Origin: Massilia rubra
GTDB lineage: Bacteria; Pseudomonadota; Gammaproteobacteria; Burkholderiales; Burkholderiaceae_D
Assembly (NCBI RefSeq): GCF_011682065.1
Contig: NZ_VUYU01000003.1
Location: forward strand, 343,956-407,955
DNA: 64,000 nucleotides
Direction: 5' to 3'
The notes beneath the pieces are model-generated. The model was given only the letters and a program-made list of their open reading frames with translations, ran no database searches and was not told the DNA's origin. Shown piece after piece: positions 43,839 through 52,615 of this stretch (the first letter of the stretch is position 1; each line of letters starts with the position of its first letter). Both the position numbers and the translations under genes were made by a program.

Positions 43839-43996
43839 GTAAGTGTGCAGAAATTATTGTCATTTATAGCGAACAGAAGCGGATGCCTGGCAAGGCGCAC
43901 GCCGCGACGCAGTGCGAGCACTGCTAGCGGTGGGCAACGCAGCAAGGCGCCGCTTATGGAAGCTGGAAATGACAAGAATTTATGCGCACGTACGTA
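43836..43996. repeat. 160-base palindromic element, copy 1
   Basis: Two arms of about 80 bases pair with roughly 70 percent matches around position 43916. Paired parts include AAATTATTGTCATTT (43851-43865) with AAATGACAAGAATTT (43967-43981) and GCAGTGC/GCACTGC at the core (43909-43924). The left end CTAAGTA begins at the stop codon of the upstream gene. The internal sequence is related to the second copy at 57870-58023 in opposite orientation. It may be a MITE-like or regulatory hairpin; no transposase is seen. Confidence 0.75.
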
Positions 43997-44091
43997 ATCC
44001 TCGAACAGATTTTTCGCCGTCCCGCAGCAGTAAAACGCGTCATGAACAATGGCGTCGCCTGCAAAAAACCCTCGTCCCTTTAGGAGATCGC

Positions 44092-45177
44092 ATGCTTCAC
44101 AAAAATCCCGCGCAATCGATGATCGCGCTGTTTGCCCTCTTGTTCTGCATGGCCTCGGCCACGCAGGCGCAACATGCCGCGCCCAAGCTGGCCAACGTGA
44201 CCATCCTGGCCACCGGCGGCACCATCGCCGGCTCCGGCGCCAGCAGCACCACCACGGTCGGCTACACCGCCGCCACGGTGGGCGTGCAAAACCTGATCAA
44301 GGCGGTACCGGAGCTGTCGAAGGTGGCCAACGTCACCGGCGAACAGGTGTTCCAGATCGCCAGCGAGAACATGAGCAACGAGCACTGGCTCACCTTGGCC
44401 AAGCGCGTCAACGTCCTGCTGGCCCAATCGAACGTGGACGGCATCGTCATCACCCACGGCACCGACACGCTGGAAGAAACGGCTTACTTCCTGAACCTGG
44501 TGGTCAAGAGCCGCAAGCCGGTGGTGCTGGTGGGCGCGATGCGGCCATCGACCGCGATCTCGGCCGACGGCCCGATCAATTTGTACAATTCGGTGATGCT
44601 GGCGGCCAGCCCCGAGGCGGTCGGCAAGGGCGTACTGGTGGCGATGAACGACCAGATCCAGTCGGCGCGCGATGTGACCAAGGTCAATACCTCGACGCTG
44701 GACTCTTTCCGCACGCCGGAACTGGGCCTGCTTGGTTATATCCAGGGCAGCAAGCCATTCTTCTATCGCCAGCCAATGCGCAAGCACACCAGCGAGACCG
44801 AATTCGACATCGGCGCGCTGCAATCGCTGCCGCAGGTCGACATTGTGTACGGCTACGCGAACATGAATCCGGTGGCGCTCGACGCCTTCATGGCGGCCGG
44901 CGCGAAGGGCATCATCCACGCCGGCGTGGGCGATGGCAGCCTGGCTGGCAAAGTGGTGCCATCGTTGAAGGCGGCGCGCGCCAAGGGTGCGGTCATCGTG
45001 CGCGCCAGCCGCGTGGGCCAGGGCATTTTGGCACGCAACGGCGAAGCCAATGACGACGAGCTGGACTTCGTGGTGGCCGACACCCTGAATGCGCAGAAGG
45101 CGCGCATCCTGCTGATGCTGGCGCTGACCAAGACCACCAGCACCAAGGAGATCCAGCGGATGTTTTATACCTACTAA
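44092..45177 (+). CDS. ansB: Type II periplasmic L-asparaginase/glutaminase
   Basis: 361 residues with a signal peptide ending near residue 27 (ATQAQ-HAA). It hydrolyses Asn or Gln to Asp or Glu plus ammonia in the periplasm. The active-site Thr44 is in LATGGTIAG, and HGTDTLEETA holds the second Thr-Asp pair, with Lys near AMRPSTAISADGP. AGGAG lies five bases before ATG 44092; a longer in-frame start at 43912 has no ribosome site and crosses the palindromic element. It is close in context to the AauS/AauR-type system, which in Pseudomonas controls ansB-like genes. Confidence 0.92.
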   Translation: MLHKNPAQSMIALFALLFCMASATQAQHAAPKLANVTILATGGTIAGSGASSTTTVGYTAATVGVQNLIKAVPELSKVANVTGEQVFQIASENMSNEHWLTLAKRVNVLLAQSNVDGIVITHGTDTLEETAYFLNLVVKSRKPVVLVGAMRPSTAISADGPINLYNSVMLAASPEAVGKGVLVAMNDQIQSARDVTKVNTSTLDSFRTPELGLLGYIQGSKPFFYRQPMRKHTSETEFDIGALQSLPQVDIVYGYANMNPVALDAFMAAGAKGIIHAGVGDGSLAGKVVPSLKAARAKGAVIVRASRVGQGILARNGEANDDELDFVVADTLNAQKARILLMLALTKTTSTKEIQRMFYTY

Positions 45178-45192
45178 GTTCTGCCCGGGCTG

Positions 45193-46554
45193 CTAGAGCG
45201 CGCCGCCCGGCGCCGGCCGGAAGTCGTCGATGACGATGCCGTGCCGGTGCAGCTTGTCGTACAAGGTCTTCTTGCCGATGCCGAGCGCATCGCAGATCGC
45301 TTGCGGACGTCCGCTGTGCTGTTTGAGCGCCTGTTCCACCAGGGTCTTTTCGACCATGTCCATCTGCTGCGCCAGCGTCATCGGGGCCGCGCTCGCATCG
45401 GCGGCGTCCAGGTGCATCCCCGGCAGTCCCAGCACGAAACGGTCGGCCGCGTTGCGCAGTTCGCGCACGTTGCCGGGCCAGTCGCCAGCCATCAGCTTGA
45501 GCATGTCTTGTCCGGCCAGGGCCGGGGCATCGCGCCCGTAGCGCAGCGCCGCCTGCAGCGAAAAATGTTCGAACAGGATCGGAATGTCCTCGCGCCGTTC
45601 GCGTAGCGGCGGCAGTTCGAGCACGGCGACGTTGAGCCGGTAATACAGGTCGCTGCGAAACTTCCGCTGCACGCTCAGTTCCTTCAGGTCGCTCTTGGTG
45701 GCGGCGACGATCCTGAAGTCGACCGGCACGCCCTGGTTCGAACCGAGCCGCTCGATCTTGCGTTCCTGGAGCGCGCGCAGCAGCTTGACCTGGAGCGCCA
45801 TCGGCATGCTTTCAATTTCATCGAGCAGCAAGGTGCCGCCGTCGGCATGCTCGATCTTGCCCACGCGGCGCTTGCTGGCGCCGGTGAACGCGCCCGCTTC
45901 ATGCCCGAAGATCTCGCTCTCGAACAGGCTTTCGGGCAGGCCGCCGCAATTGATCGCGACGAAGTTAGCCTTGCTGCGTTTGCTGTGCTCGTGCAGGCAA
46001 CGCGCCACCACTTCCTTGCCGGTGCCGGTTTCGCCGAACACCAGCACGTCGGCCGGCGTATCGGCCAGGTTCAGTATCTGGCGCCGCAGTTCGCGTATCG
46101 CCGGCGAGTTGCCGAGCAAGGTCGCCTCGATCCCGCGCCGGTCCTGCAACTGGCGCTGCAGCGTGTCCACTTCGAGGCGCAGCGCGCGCTTTTCCATGGC
46201 GCGCGACACCACCTCGACCAGGCGCTCCATCGCGAACGGCTTCTCGATGAAATCGTAGGCGCCGCAGCGCATTGCCTCGACCGCCATCGAGACGTCGCCA
46301 TGGCCGGTCACCATGATGACCGGGATGGTGGCGTCGAACGCGCACACCCGGCGCAGCAGTTCGAATCCGTCCATGCCGGGCAGGCGCACGTCGCTGATGA
46401 AGACGCCGGCAAAGCTGCTGCGCAGTTGCCCGAGCGCGTCCTCGGCCGACTCGAACGGCGCCACGTCGAACCCGGCCAGCTCCAGCGTTTCGGTAACGCT
46501 GCTGCGCACGGCCAGGTCGTCTTCGACGAACACGATGGTGAAACCTTCATACAT
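45193..46554 (-). CDS. Sigma-54 response regulator, DctD/AauR-like
   Basis: 453 residues. Receiver domain 1 to about 115 (FVEDDLAVRSS, Asp in VFISDVRLPGMDG, VTGHGD, EKPF). AAA+ domain about 140-375 with Walker A GETGTGKE, an intact AGAFTGA loop and Walker B LLLDEIES. Fis-type HTH at the end (GRPQAICDALGIGKKTLYDKLHRHG). It is in the DctD subfamily that pairs with DctB-type kinases; the context with asparaginase and glutamate transport suggests an AauR-like role. Its ATG overlaps the kinase stop by eight bases. Convergent with the asparaginase gene. Confidence 0.9.
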   Translation of the reverse strand: MYEGFTIVFVEDDLAVRSSVTETLELAGFDVAPFESAEDALGQLRSSFAGVFISDVRLPGMDGFELLRRVCAFDATIPVIMVTGHGDVSMAVEAMRCGAYDFIEKPFAMERLVEVVSRAMEKRALRLEVDTLQRQLQDRRGIEATLLGNSPAIRELRRQILNLADTPADVLVFGETGTGKEVVARCLHEHSKRSKANFVAINCGGLPESLFESEIFGHEAGAFTGASKRRVGKIEHADGGTLLLDEIESMPMALQVKLLRALQERKIERLGSNQGVPVDFRIVAATKSDLKELSVQRKFRSDLYYRLNVAVLELPPLRERREDIPILFEHFSLQAALRYGRDAPALAGQDMLKLMAGDWPGNVRELRNAADRFVLGLPGMHLDAADASAAPMTLAQQMDMVEKTLVEQALKQHSGRPQAICDALGIGKKTLYDKLHRHGIVIDDFRPAPGGAL

Positions 46555-48340
46555 GACTTGTTTCCTCTACTAGTGTCAGGTCCAGTTCGAAGGCGGCACC
46601 GCCTTGACAATTCGACGCGCGCAAGGTGCCGCCGAAATCGCGCACGATGTCGGCCGAAATGGCCAGGCCGAGTCCCAGTCCCTGGCCCGGCAGCTTGGTG
46701 CTGAAAAACGGCTCGAACAGGCGCGCCATCACGGCTTCCGGAATACCGGCGCCGCTGTCGCTGACCTGGATGTGCGCGCGTCCGCCCGCGCTCCACAGGC
46801 GGATGGCCAGGTTCTTGACCGGCGCGTCCAGCATGGCGTCGAGCGCGTTGGCGCACAGGTTGATCAGCACTTGTTCGAGCCGGTTGGCGTCGCACATGGC
46901 GCGCACCGACGGCGCCAGGTCCAGCTGCACGCAGGCGTGTTCGGTGCGGATCCGGTTCTCCAGCAGCTGCAAGGTATTGTCGACCGCCTTGGACAGGGTG
47001 AGCGGGGCCATGGCCAGGGGCGTCTTGCGCGAGAAGGACTTGAGCTGCTCGGTCAGGCGGCCCATGCGTTCAGTCAGGTCGCTGACCGAGCGCAGGTTTT
47101 TTTCCACGCGCGCCAGGTCGCCGCGCTTGAGCAGCAGCTGGGCATTGAAGGAAAGCGAGCGCAGCGCGGTGAGCGGCTGGCTGATTTCGTGCGTGATACC
47201 GGCCGACATCTGGCCGAGCAGGGCGAGTTTGCTGGCGTGTAGCAGGTCGTCCTGGGAAGCGCGCAACACCTGTTCGGCGTGTTCGCGTTCGCCGATTTCG
47301 CGCAGCAGCTCGCGGTTCATCGCATGCAATTCGGCGGTGCGGTCGGCCACGCGCAGTTCCAGTTCGTCGTGCGCGCGCTGCAGCGCTTCGCGCGCGTGCA
47401 GGCGGCTCGCTATCGCGCGCCGGCGCATCGCCACGAACATCGCGAGCAAACCGAGGAACCCGGCCAACAGGCCCGCGACCACGGCGTTTTGACCGGCCTG
47501 CAGCTTGACCGGCGCGGCATTGGTGAGCGTGAGCAGGCGCCAGCCCTGGCGCGCCATCGGCCGGCTCTGGCTTGCGTAGCGGGTCGATGGCGCGGCCGGG
47601 TTCAGCGCACGCCACGCGACGACAGGCCCTCCCTGGTCGATGGCCTGGAGATCGGCCTTGCGGTTGCGCCACTGGGGCGCGGACGAGAGAACGATCACGT
47701 CTTCGGCGTCGAGCACCATGAAAAAATCGTTGTGCGACTGCGCCGCCGACGCGACCCAGGTCGACTCGATCGGGTCGAGGCTGATCTTGACCACCACCAC
47801 GCCGAGCACCAAGCCGCCTTGCAGCACTTGCTGGGCAAAATAGTACTCGGGCGAGTTGCGCGCCGCTGCGCGCGAAAAATAGCGTGCAGGCCCGCCCTGC
47901 ATCGCGCCGGAAAAATATGGCAGGGCTGCCAGGTCCATGCCGACGCTGGTCTCCGGCTGGTACCAGTTGCTGGCCGCTTGCACCAGGCCCGCCGTGTCGA
48001 GCACGAAGATGGCGAGCGAGCCGGCGCGCGCGTTCAGGCTGGTCAGGCGCTTGTTGGCGCGCTCGCGCAGGCCGGCGCCGCCCGGGTTCTTCAGCAGGGC
48101 ATGGACGTCATGATCGAGGGCGACGATGCCGGGCAGGTATTCATGCCGGCCCAGTTCGCTTTCGAGGGCCGCCGCGTACAGGTCGAGCTGCTGCGCCTGG
48201 ACCTCGCCAAGCTGCGCATAGCCGCGCCGTTCGCTCCATGCATACACGAAGACGACGGCGGCGCAGAGGCCGATGATCGCGGCCCATGCCGCGACTGTGC
48301 CGGCGGAGCGGGAAACGGCAAATTGTCGGAACGCCTGCAA
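46547..48340 (-). CDS. DctB/AauS-like sensor histidine kinase
   Basis: 597 residues. TM1 at about 15-33, a periplasmic sensor of the double-Cache type (about 40-275), TM2 at about 287-307, a helical linker with AELHAMNRELLREIGEREHAE (coiled coil about 325-360), then the H-box GQMSAGITHEISQPLTALRS, N-box ANALDAML, and G2 GQGLGLGLAIS. DctB-type kinases sense dicarboxylates or acidic amino acids in the periplasm. The pairing with the DctD-type regulator and the gene neighbourhood point to Asp/Glu sensing. First gene of the two-gene operon. Confidence 0.9.
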   Translation of the reverse strand: MQAFRQFAVSRSAGTVAAWAAIIGLCAAVVFVYAWSERRGYAQLGEVQAQQLDLYAAALESELGRHEYLPGIVALDHDVHALLKNPGGAGLRERANKRLTSLNARAGSLAIFVLDTAGLVQAASNWYQPETSVGMDLAALPYFSGAMQGGPARYFSRAAARNSPEYYFAQQVLQGGLVLGVVVVKISLDPIESTWVASAAQSHNDFFMVLDAEDVIVLSSAPQWRNRKADLQAIDQGGPVVAWRALNPAAPSTRYASQSRPMARQGWRLLTLTNAAPVKLQAGQNAVVAGLLAGFLGLLAMFVAMRRRAIASRLHAREALQRAHDELELRVADRTAELHAMNRELLREIGEREHAEQVLRASQDDLLHASKLALLGQMSAGITHEISQPLTALRSLSFNAQLLLKRGDLARVEKNLRSVSDLTERMGRLTEQLKSFSRKTPLAMAPLTLSKAVDNTLQLLENRIRTEHACVQLDLAPSVRAMCDANRLEQVLINLCANALDAMLDAPVKNLAIRLWSAGGRAHIQVSDSGAGIPEAVMARLFEPFFSTKLPGQGLGLGLAISADIVRDFGGTLRASNCQGGAAFELDLTLVEETSHV

Positions 48341-48717
48341 GGCTCACCTCGGCGCGTGTGGTTGTGTTGGCGCGGTCCGGCAAGAGGAGGCGACTGCGCT
48401 CTATATTACCCCAGAAAATTCTGTCGGATATTAATTTTCGGCAATATCAAAAAAGCTCAGGTTTCTAAATCCACACGCCTGGAAACGGGTTTGTGTGGAA
48501 TACCGCACGCGCGTTGCCGATCGGCGCTTCCCGAGAATTGAAAATATCTATTCCAATCAAGGCGGTGGAGCGGTTCTCGGAATATTTACATTGCTGGCAT
48601 GCAAACTGCTATGGATAGGAGGCAGGGATGGAAACACATGTCGAATAATCGGCAGTGCAATGGGTGACGGACAATCGCGCCGCCCCATTAAAAAATATAT
48701 AAGAGCAGGAGACAGCA
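48341..48717. other. Long leader/promoter region with sigma-54-like elements
   Basis: 377 bases between the divergent kinase and the LysR-fragment gene. It contains the -24/-12 candidate at 48595-48609 and inverted arms at 48528-48537 and 48574-48582. No ORF other than short frames is seen. AT content is higher than in the surrounding genes. Confidence 0.5.
48595..48609 (+). promoter_or_regulatory. Sigma-54-like promoter upstream of porin/glt genes
   Basis: TGGCATGCAAACTGC has GG and GC separated by exactly ten bases, with one mismatch in each of the -24 (TGGCAC) and -12 (TTGC) boxes. Transcription would start near 48621, ahead of the LysR fragment and the porin. A DctD-type activator with an intact GAFTGA loop is encoded divergently, which supports the assignment. 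Confidence 0.5.
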
Positions 48718-48999
48718 GTGGATATGAAATGGGTCGAAGACTTTCTTTGCCTGGCCGATACGCGAAGCTTTTCGCGTTCCGCCAGCGAGCGGCACTCCAG
48801 CCAGCCGGCATTCAGCCGGCGCATCCGCTCGCTTGAAACCTGGCTCGGCGCCACGCTCGTGGACCGCAGCTGCAACCCTCCCTCGCTCACGCCGGCAGGC
48901 CACGTATTCCGCGGCCATGCACTCGGCATTATGCAACAGGTCCACAAGGCCAAGCATATCCTGCGACACGCTTCGGATTATCCCGGCGGCGCCATTTAG
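48718..48999 (+). CDS. LysR winged-HTH-only protein (probable truncated regulator)
   Basis: 93 residues, GTG start with AGGAG six to seven bases upstream. It reads MDMKWVEDFLCLADTRSFSRSA and continues SQPAFSRRIRSLETWLGATLVDR, a complete LysR N-terminal HTH, then a short helix (about 70-85) and stops. The ~200-residue ligand-binding domain is absent. It may be a remnant of a LysR gene or a minimal DNA-binding protein. It lies between a sigma-54-like promoter and the porin gene. Confidence 0.6.
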   Translation: MDMKWVEDFLCLADTRSFSRSASERHSSQPAFSRRIRSLETWLGATLVDRSCNPPSLTPAGHVFRGHALGIMQQVHKAKHILRHASDYPGGAI

Positions 49000-49099
49000 A
49001 TAACTCGCCAGCGCGGCAATTCAGCTGTTCCATGCACCGCATGGAATGGACCGGTATTGCCGGTCAAATATAAAAAACGATAAACAATTAAGGAAACAA

Positions 49100-50092
49100 A
49101 TGAATAAGATCATTATCGCCATCATGGCATCGAGCCTGGTTCCGGCGGCCGCCATGGCGCAGTCGGCGGTGACCGTGTATGGCGTGGCCGACGTCGGATT
49201 CGTGCGCGAAACGGGCGGCGCGGAGGGCAGTGTCAACACGATCAACAGCGGTGTCGCTTCCGGTTCGCGGCTGGGCTTCAAAGGCACGGAAGACCTCGGC
49301 GGCGGCGTCAAGGCCTACTTCGTCCTGGAAAACGGCATGAAGATCGATACCGGCAGCGCGGCCCAGGGCGGCCTGCTGTTCGGACGCCAGGCCTACCTGG
49401 GCGTGTCCGGCCAGTCCGGTGCGGTCAGCTTCGGGCGCCAGTATTCGCCGTACTACCGCGCCATGCGCGACATCGTCGATCCGTTCTGCGACGGCCTGGC
49501 CGGCCAGGCCGGCAACATCACGGCCTCGAACGCCCGCCTCGACAACATGGTCGGCTACGCGTCGCCGACACTCTATGGCTTTGCGGCGGAACTGGCCGTG
49601 GGCGTCGGTGAAGTGCCGGGCAATTCAGCCGCCAAGCGCGCCTACAGCACGGCGCTGTCGTATACCGCCAAGACCCTGGTCGTCACGCTGGGCTGGCATC
49701 AGCAGCAAAATGCGCTGGCCACCGACAGCAGCGCCAATACCCTGCTCGGCGCCAAGTACGACTGGGGCGTGGCCGAGGGGCACCTGGGCTACGCGCGCAA
49801 CAAGGGCCTGCTCGGTGCGCGCAGCAACGATGCGATCGTCGGCGCAAGCGTGCCTTTCGGCCCGCACAAGGTGGTCGCCTCGTATGTAAGGCATGACGAC
49901 ACCACGCAGGCCAACCGCGACGCATCCCAATGGGGGCTCGGCTACACCTATGCACTGTCCAAGCGCACCGACCTGTACGCGGCCTATGCGCGCATCGGCA
50001 ACCGCAATGGTGCCACCTTCAAGGTCGGCAACGCCACCACGGATGGCACCGGCAACACCGGGGCAAACCTTGGCATCCGCCACACCTTCTGA
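49100..50092 (+). CDS. Trimeric beta-barrel porin (betaproteobacterial type)
   Basis: 330 residues. A signal peptide MNKIIIAIMASSLVPAAAMA is followed by QSAVTVYGVADVGFVRE, the standard start of the betaproteobacterial OmpC-like porins, then SRLGFKGTEDLGGG, YLGVSGQSGAVSFGRQYS, and a final ...LGIRHTF with C-terminal Phe for BAM recognition. It would admit small solutes through the outer membrane. AAGGAA lies seven bases before ATG 49100. In this cluster it is likely to admit acidic amino acids or amides. Confidence 0.92.
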   Translation: MNKIIIAIMASSLVPAAAMAQSAVTVYGVADVGFVRETGGAEGSVNTINSGVASGSRLGFKGTEDLGGGVKAYFVLENGMKIDTGSAAQGGLLFGRQAYLGVSGQSGAVSFGRQYSPYYRAMRDIVDPFCDGLAGQAGNITASNARLDNMVGYASPTLYGFAAELAVGVGEVPGNSAAKRAYSTALSYTAKTLVVTLGWHQQQNALATDSSANTLLGAKYDWGVAEGHLGYARNKGLLGARSNDAIVGASVPFGPHKVVASYVRHDDTTQANRDASQWGLGYTYALSKRTDLYAAYARIGNRNGATFKVGNATTDGTGNTGANLGIRHTF

Positions 50093-50108
50093 TCCTGTTG
50101 AGTTCCCC

Positions 50109-50132
50109 CCGGCCGCCGGGCGGCCGGTTTAT
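50109..50132 (+). terminator. Stem-loop terminator after the porin gene
   Basis: CCGGCCGC (50109-50116) and GCGGCCGG (50120-50127) form an eight-pair stem with a CGG loop, followed by TTTAT. It sits 17 bases after the porin stop. Its moderate strength may allow read-through into the binding-protein gene, giving porin excess over transporter. Confidence 0.6.
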
Positions 50133-50170
50133 CGCTTCGTGCCTTCTTCACCCCTTTGGAATCATCTGAC

Positions 50171-51121
50171 ATGAAATATGCAAACTATCTCGTTGTACTG
50201 CTCAGTGCAACCCTGTTCGGCGCCGCCGCGCAGGCGCAGGAACCGACCGGCACGCTGGCCAAGATCAAGAAAAGCGGCGTCATCACGCTGGGCGTGCGCG
50301 ACGGCTCCATTCCCTTTTCCTACCTGGACGACAAGCAGCAGTACCAGGGCTATTCGATCGACCTGTGCATGAAGGTGGTCGCCGCCCTGCAAAAGCAGCC
50401 GGGCCTGGCCTCCTTGAAGGTGGCGATGAATCCGGTGACCTCGGCCAACCGCATCCCGCTGATGGCCAACGGTACGATCGACCTCGAATGCGGCTCGACC
50501 ACCAACAACCTGGAGCGCCAGCAGCAGGTCGCCTTCGCCCCGACCATGTTCGTGGTCGCCAACCGCCTGCTGGCCAAAAAAGCGTCGAACATCCATACGC
50601 TGGCCGACATGAAGGGCAAGACCTTGGTGGCCACGGCCGGCACCTCGACCCTCAAGCAGATGACGATCCTCAACCGCGAGCAAAACCTGGGCATGAACAT
50701 CGTCGTCGGCAAGGACCATCCCGAATCGTTCCTGATGGTCGAGACCGGGCGCGCCGCGGCCGAGGCCAACGACGACATCTTGCTGGCGTCGCAACGCGCC
50801 AACGCCAAGAAGCCGGACGACTACCAGATCACGGCCGACGCGCTGTCGGTCGAGCCGTACGGGATCATGCTGCGCAAGGACGACCCGGCCTTCAAGAAGG
50901 CGGTCGACGACGCCCTGATCGCCTATTACAAGTCGGGCGACGACGTGTATCGCCTGTACCAGAAGTGGTTCCTGTCGCCGATTCCGCCAAAGGGCATCAA
51001 CCTGCGCTTCCCGATGCCGCCGGAGCTGATCAACGTGCTCGCCAGGCCGACCGATTCGGCCGACCCGGCCGCGTATGCGGTGGTGCCGGATGCGCAAAAA
51101 GCGGCATCCAAAAAGCGTTAA
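50171..51121 (+). CDS. gltI: Glutamate/aspartate periplasmic binding protein
   Basis: 316 residues. Signal peptide to about residue 22 (FGAAAQAQ). Family 3 solute-binding features: KKSGVITLGVRDGSIPFSYLDDKQQ, PVTSANRIPLMANGTIDLECGSTTN, LVATAGTSTLKQM, and YQKWFLSPIPPKGINLRFPM. It binds Glu/Asp in the periplasm for GltJKL. It heads a four-gene transport operon. The ATG at 50171 is used because the signal peptide starts there. Confidence 0.9.
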   Translation: MKYANYLVVLLSATLFGAAAQAQEPTGTLAKIKKSGVITLGVRDGSIPFSYLDDKQQYQGYSIDLCMKVVAALQKQPGLASLKVAMNPVTSANRIPLMANGTIDLECGSTTNNLERQQQVAFAPTMFVVANRLLAKKASNIHTLADMKGKTLVATAGTSTLKQMTILNREQNLGMNIVVGKDHPESFLMVETGRAAAEANDDILLASQRANAKKPDDYQITADALSVEPYGIMLRKDDPAFKKAVDDALIAYYKSGDDVYRLYQKWFLSPIPPKGINLRFPMPPELINVLARPTDSADPAAYAVVPDAQKAASKKR

Positions 51122-51151
51122 TTTTTCTGTAGCCCAGCCTGGAACAATACT

Positions 51152-51898
51152 ATGAATTATCACTGGAACTGGCGCATCTTCTGGGAGATTGCGCCCGATG
51201 GTGCCGGCACGTATTTCGACACCTTATGCTCAGGCTTGATGTGGACCCTGGCCACCGCGCTCACGGCCTGGATCATGGCGCTGGCGCTCGGCCTTGTGGT
51301 CGGCACCGTGCGCACCCTACCGAACAAATGGCTGGTTCGCCTGGCCAACGGCTATGTCGAACTTTTTCGCAACGTGCCGCTGCTGGTGCAGATGTTCCTG
51401 TGGTATTTCGTCGCTCCCGACGTGCTGCCGCAAGCCGCCGGCGACTGGATCAAGGCCCTGCCCAACGCACCGTTCGTCACGGCGGTGCTGTGCCTGGGCT
51501 TGTTTACCTCGGCGCGGGTGGCGGTCCAGGTCTCGACCGGCATCGCCGCTTTGCCGGGCGGGCAAAAAATGGCCGGCACCGCGCTCGGCCTGACGCTGGC
51601 GCAGACCTACCGCTACGTGCTGCTGCCGATGGCGGCGCGCGTGATCCTGCCGCCGCTGACCAGCGAGTTCCTCAACATCATCAAGAACAGTTCGGTGGCA
51701 TTGACCATCGGCCTGATGGAACTGACTGCCAGCGCCCGCGCGATCCAGGAGTTTTCGTTCCAGGTATTCGAGGCCTTCAGCGCCGCGACGCTGGTCTACG
51801 TGCTGGTCAACGCCGTGGTCGTGTTCATCATGCACCGGATCGAGAAAAAAGTGGCGATTCCCGGCTTGATCGTCGCCGGCGCGGCGGGGGGACACTGA
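51152..51898 (+). CDS. gltJ: Glutamate/aspartate ABC transporter permease GltJ
   Basis: 248 residues with about five TM helices (TLCSGLMWTLATALTAWIMALALGLVVG, LPQAAGDWI..., and others). The EAA loop region reads GQKMAGTALGLTLAQTYRYVLLPMAARVILPPL, typical of polar amino-acid permeases. It forms a heterodimer with GltK. One base separates its stop from the next ATG, so they are translationally coupled. Confidence 0.9.
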   Translation: MNYHWNWRIFWEIAPDGAGTYFDTLCSGLMWTLATALTAWIMALALGLVVGTVRTLPNKWLVRLANGYVELFRNVPLLVQMFLWYFVAPDVLPQAAGDWIKALPNAPFVTAVLCLGLFTSARVAVQVSTGIAALPGGQKMAGTALGLTLAQTYRYVLLPMAARVILPPLTSEFLNIIKNSSVALTIGLMELTASARAIQEFSFQVFEAFSAATLVYVLVNAVVVFIMHRIEKKVAIPGLIVAGAAGGH

Positions 51899-51899
51899 G

Positions 51900-52592
51900 A
51901 TGGCGCTCGACTTTGATTTCGACGTGATCGCCCGCTCGTGGGTCTATCTGTTCCAGACCGGGATGGTCTTCACGCTCAAGCTGACCGTGCTGGCCATGAG
52001 CGGCGGGATCGTCCTCGGTACGCTGCTGGCGCTGATGCGCCTGTCCAGCATCCGCGCGGTGTCGCTGCTGGCGTCCGGCTACGTCAACCTGGTGCGCTCG
52101 ATCCCCCTGGTGCTGGTGATCTTCTGGTTCTACTTCCTGGTGCCGTATATCGCCGCCTGGATCATCGGCGCCGATACGCCGGTACAGGTGGGCGCTTTCA
52201 CGTCCGCGCTGATCACCTTCATCATGTTCGAGGCGGCCTACTACTGCGAGATCATGCGCAGCGGGATCGGCTCGATCCCGCGCGGCCAGGTATGGGCAGG
52301 GCGGGCGCTGGGCATGACCTACTGGCAGACGATGCGCCACGTGGTGCTGCCGCAGGCGTTTCGCAACATGATTCCCCTGCTGCTGACGCAGACGATCGTC
52401 CTGTTCCAGGACGTGTCGCTGGTGTACGTGCTGTCGATTCCCGATTTTGTCGGCGCCGCCAGCAAGATCGCCCAGCGCGACGGCCGCCTGGTCGAAATGT
52501 ACAGCTTCGTGGCGCTGGTGTATTTGGTCCTGGGCCTGGGGCTGTCGTCCCTGGTGCGCCGCCTGCAGCAGCGCGTGGCGATCATCCGCTAG
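51900..52592 (+). CDS. gltK: Glutamate/aspartate ABC transporter permease GltK
   Basis: 230 residues with five TM helices. EAA loop: GQVWAGRALGMTYWQTMRHVVLPQAFRNMIPLL. The start ATG follows the GltJ stop by one base. It pairs with GltJ in the inner membrane to form the translocation channel for acidic amino acids. Confidence 0.9.
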   Translation: MALDFDFDVIARSWVYLFQTGMVFTLKLTVLAMSGGIVLGTLLALMRLSSIRAVSLLASGYVNLVRSIPLVLVIFWFYFLVPYIAAWIIGADTPVQVGAFTSALITFIMFEAAYYCEIMRSGIGSIPRGQVWAGRALGMTYWQTMRHVVLPQAFRNMIPLLLTQTIVLFQDVSLVYVLSIPDFVGAASKIAQRDGRLVEMYSFVALVYLVLGLGLSSLVRRLQQRVAIIR

Positions 52593-52615
52593 CGCTTTCC
52601 AATTGGAGAAGAAAA

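Noticed and set aside
43885..43900. Possible -24/-12 sequence TGGCAAGGCGCACGC upstream of ansB
   Set aside because: The -12 box is poor and the sequence lies inside the palindromic repeat shared with 57870-58023, so it is probably chance.
49028..49066. Small inverted repeats TTCCATGC/GCATGGAA and GACCGG/CCGGTC in the porin leader
   Set aside because: They may be operators or attenuator stems, but they are short and no regulator or spacing supports a definite call.
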